NCBI RefSeq assembly: GCF_014905175.1
Contig: NC_057788.1
Coordinates: forward strand, 868,001 to 932,000
Reading direction: 5' to 3'
DNA length: 64,000 nt
DNA from: Aphidius gifuensis
Lineage: Eukaryota; Arthropoda; Insecta; Hymenoptera; Braconidae
Below are positions 62,167-64,000 of this stretch, piece after piece (within the stretch, counting starts at the first letter, position 1; each line of letters begins with the position of its first letter). The translations under genes were made by a program, and so were the position numbers. Under the pieces are notes generated by a model. The model had not been told where the DNA came from, ran no database searches, and was given only the letters and a program-made list of their open reading frames with translations.

Positions 62167-64000
62167 ATGCAGAACAATAATTTGTTCGCTATTGATGATA
62201 AAAAATTACTTTTCTGTATTGATGAAGAAGTTGACAGAGCCAATTACAGACGTCTTAATACATTAATTGAGGTTAGTTCATCTGTTGCTTTACATAAAGT
62301 TATTATTTTTTAACATTTATTATTATAAATAATTAATGATTAATTTATCATTAATAACAGCTCAATATTATTAAACATGAATTTTTAAAAATTTTAGAAA
62401 AATGGTGGTATCAATCAAAATATCTGTAGTCCAGAAACAATAAATTTAATTACTATAAAAAATAATAATAATTTTGTAAACAAACGTTCAAATTATAAAC
62501 TGTACAATAGTCAATTTATACATGATTCAATTGAAAAAAATTGTTTACAATCACTTGAAGATTACAGGTAAATAAATTTAATATAAAATTAATATTTTTT
62601 TGATTAAAAAAAAACCAGTTGTAAATTGATTTTTTGTTTAAAATTATTTTAGAATACCAGAATGTATTATGGAAAAAGATAATGATAAAAAAGAAGCACT
62701 ATTGAATTATCCAAGTTTAGAGAATACAATTTTTTCTGGTTCAAAATGGTTGGAACCAATTTGTAGGTCTGAAGATGGTAAATAAATATTTATAAATTAT
62801 TTAAAAATACTTGTTGATAGTTGTTTAAAAAAAAAAAAGAATTGTAAATAATCTTTGTATGTTATTAGTTATTTTAGAAAGTTATGATCTTGACGACGAT
62901 GATGATGAGGATGAGGGTGAAGATGAGGAGGATAACAACGTTGAAAATTTAACTACAAATCCAGTTGATCCTGAACCAGTTTTATGTGAAGAAAATAATA
63001 TTGATAAAACCAGTTTAAAAAATACCGATAAATCAGCTGATGATTGTGTTGGTAAGCCAGTTGCTTCTACGTCACCAAAACAAATAGCTCCAAGTGTTGT
63101 TGATGTGGCATTACCTGAACATATTGATGAGCCAGTTAATTCCACATCACCAAAACAAATAGCTCCAAGTGTTATTGATGTGGCATTACCTGAACATGTT
63201 GATGAGCCAGTTGATTCTACGTCACCAAAACAAATAGCTCCAAGTGTTATTGATGTGGCATTACCTAAACATATTGATGAGCCAGTTGATTCCACATCAC
63301 CAAAACAAATGGCTTCAAGTGTTGTTGATGTGGCATTACCTGAACATGTTGATGAGCCAGTTGAATCCACATCACCAAAACAAATAGCTTCAAGTGTTGT
63401 TGATGTGGCATTACCTGAACATGTTGATACACAAACATCAGATGTTTCAGAGTATTTTTCATGTAAAAATTTCGAATCAAATTTATCCTTGGATGATAGA
63501 AAAGAAGCACCATCAAATTCACCAATAATATCAGCTAATAAACAAATAGATTCATCACCAGAAATTACTCTCGTAAAAAATCCATTTTTCAAAATGAAAC
63601 GTGATAGAATTCGAAATTGTCGTTCATCAAAAGTTTTAATTAAAAAAGAAAATGATTTACCAATTAAACAAGAAGTTGATGTATCAATGGACAGGGATAA
63701 ACAGGTGGTACTGAATGAAGTTCATGAAAATATAGCAGATAATGTGTTGGATGATTCACCTGGACAGGCATCAACATCTAGAGAACATTCATCACAAAAT
63801 AAAAATATTAAAAACAGCAATATTGATAAAGATTTTGATGAAACAAATTTTATAATAATCACTGATGATGATGATGATGATGATACTGATATTGAAGTGA
63901 GGAACAATTCTTCATCTGCTGATAATGAAAACAGGGTAAATTTTAATATTACTGATAATGATGATGATGATGATGATGGTGATGAAGAACTTGAACAATC
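62167..64000 (+). CDS. BRCT-like (Rap1-type) nuclear protein 2 (3' end outside window)
   Basis: Exons 62167-62271, 62398-62567, 62653-62777 and 62878 to past the window join in frame. The first two exons code for a BRCT-like domain matching that of the gene at 54572: KLLFCIDEEVDRANYRRL, IEKNGGINQN, SQFIHDSIEKNCLQ, EDYR. The introns fall at the same two positions and phases. After an acidic stretch (LDDDDDEDEGEDEE) come five 25-residue repeats (63051-63425) around STSPKQIAPSVIDVALPEHV. A later NFIIITDDDDDDD (about 63846-63885) fits a SUMO-interacting motif plus acidic run. It is probably a nuclear scaffold protein. The chain is still open at 64000. Confidence 0.72.
63051..63425 (+). repeat. 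In-frame 75-bp minisatellite, five copies
   Basis: Copies with exact 75-base period (gatgagccagtt at 63126, 63201, 63276, 63351) encode a 25-residue unit. Copies differ by a few bases, mostly silent or conservative (N/D/E, V/I, P/S). The opposite strand is also open through it by chance. Confidence 0.92.

Noticed and set aside
62882..63592. Minus-strand open frame of 236 codons
   Set aside because: It is the reverse of the in-frame 75-bp repeats and Asp/Ser codons of BRCT gene 2. The plus strand has splice sites, a start and a BRCT domain.
1..64000. CRISPR arrays, tRNA or rRNA genes
   Set aside because: No regularly spaced identical repeats with unique spacers, no cloverleaf with a consensus B box and no rRNA-like block were found.

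Overview
The window is 64 kb of very AT-rich DNA from an insect nuclear genome. The genes have short GT-AG introns, the intergenic DNA is AT-rich, and there are clear insect or metazoan orthologues: Sulf1, an ABCC transporter, STT3A, an Expansion-type MH2 protein, an MTCL/SOGA coiled-coil protein and an ionotropic receptor. The composition, short introns and small secreted-protein genes would fit a parasitoid wasp, but that is inference. The sequence itself only shows an AT-rich insect.

Layout. 1-5886 (+): 3' part of a Sulf1 heparan-sulfate 6-O-endosulfatase. 6958-8127 (+): intronless secreted LRR protein. 9593-15757 (+): full ABCC4-like transporter, interrupted by a 1.87-kb insertion between 21-bp direct repeats that can only be read through if it is spliced as an intron. 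16848-19114 (+): STT3A, convergent with an Expansion/Rebuf-like gene (19663-21582, -). 23993-30596: a 6.6-kb gag-only LTR retrotransposon with both LTRs, a tRNA-Lys type PBS, a PPT and a 4-bp target duplication. 30597-37882: gene-poor AT-rich DNA with a few GC-richer islands. 37883-50052 (+): an 18-exon MTCL/SOGA-like gene. Its introns hold a tiny two-exon cystine-knot peptide gene (39495-39834, -) and a second secreted LRR gene (45153-46424, +). 51139-54184 (-): seven-exon ionotropic receptor. 54572-55919 (+) and 62167-end (+): two paralogous genes with an N-terminal Rap1-type BRCT-like domain and SUMO-interaction-like motifs. Between them lies a minus-strand cluster (56241-61226) of four secreted, two-repeat cadherin-like genes.

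Two parts look most novel. The first is the cadherin-like cluster: four homologous 3' coding exons share a phase-1 acceptor, but only two signal-peptide exons can be found. This suggests either alternative last exons or loss of signal exons. The second is the cystine-knot gene nested antisense in an MTCL intron. Two further points of interest are an insertion that seems to have created an intron in the ABC transporter, and a 500-bp sequence shared by an intron of Sulf1 and an intron of the MTCL gene 47 kb away.

The genes do not form one pathway. Sulf1, STT3A and Expansion act in extracellular-matrix and glycoprotein biology. The LRR, knottin and cadherin-like genes encode small secreted proteins of unknown role. 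All exon joins below were checked for reading-frame phase by hand; no database search was possible.
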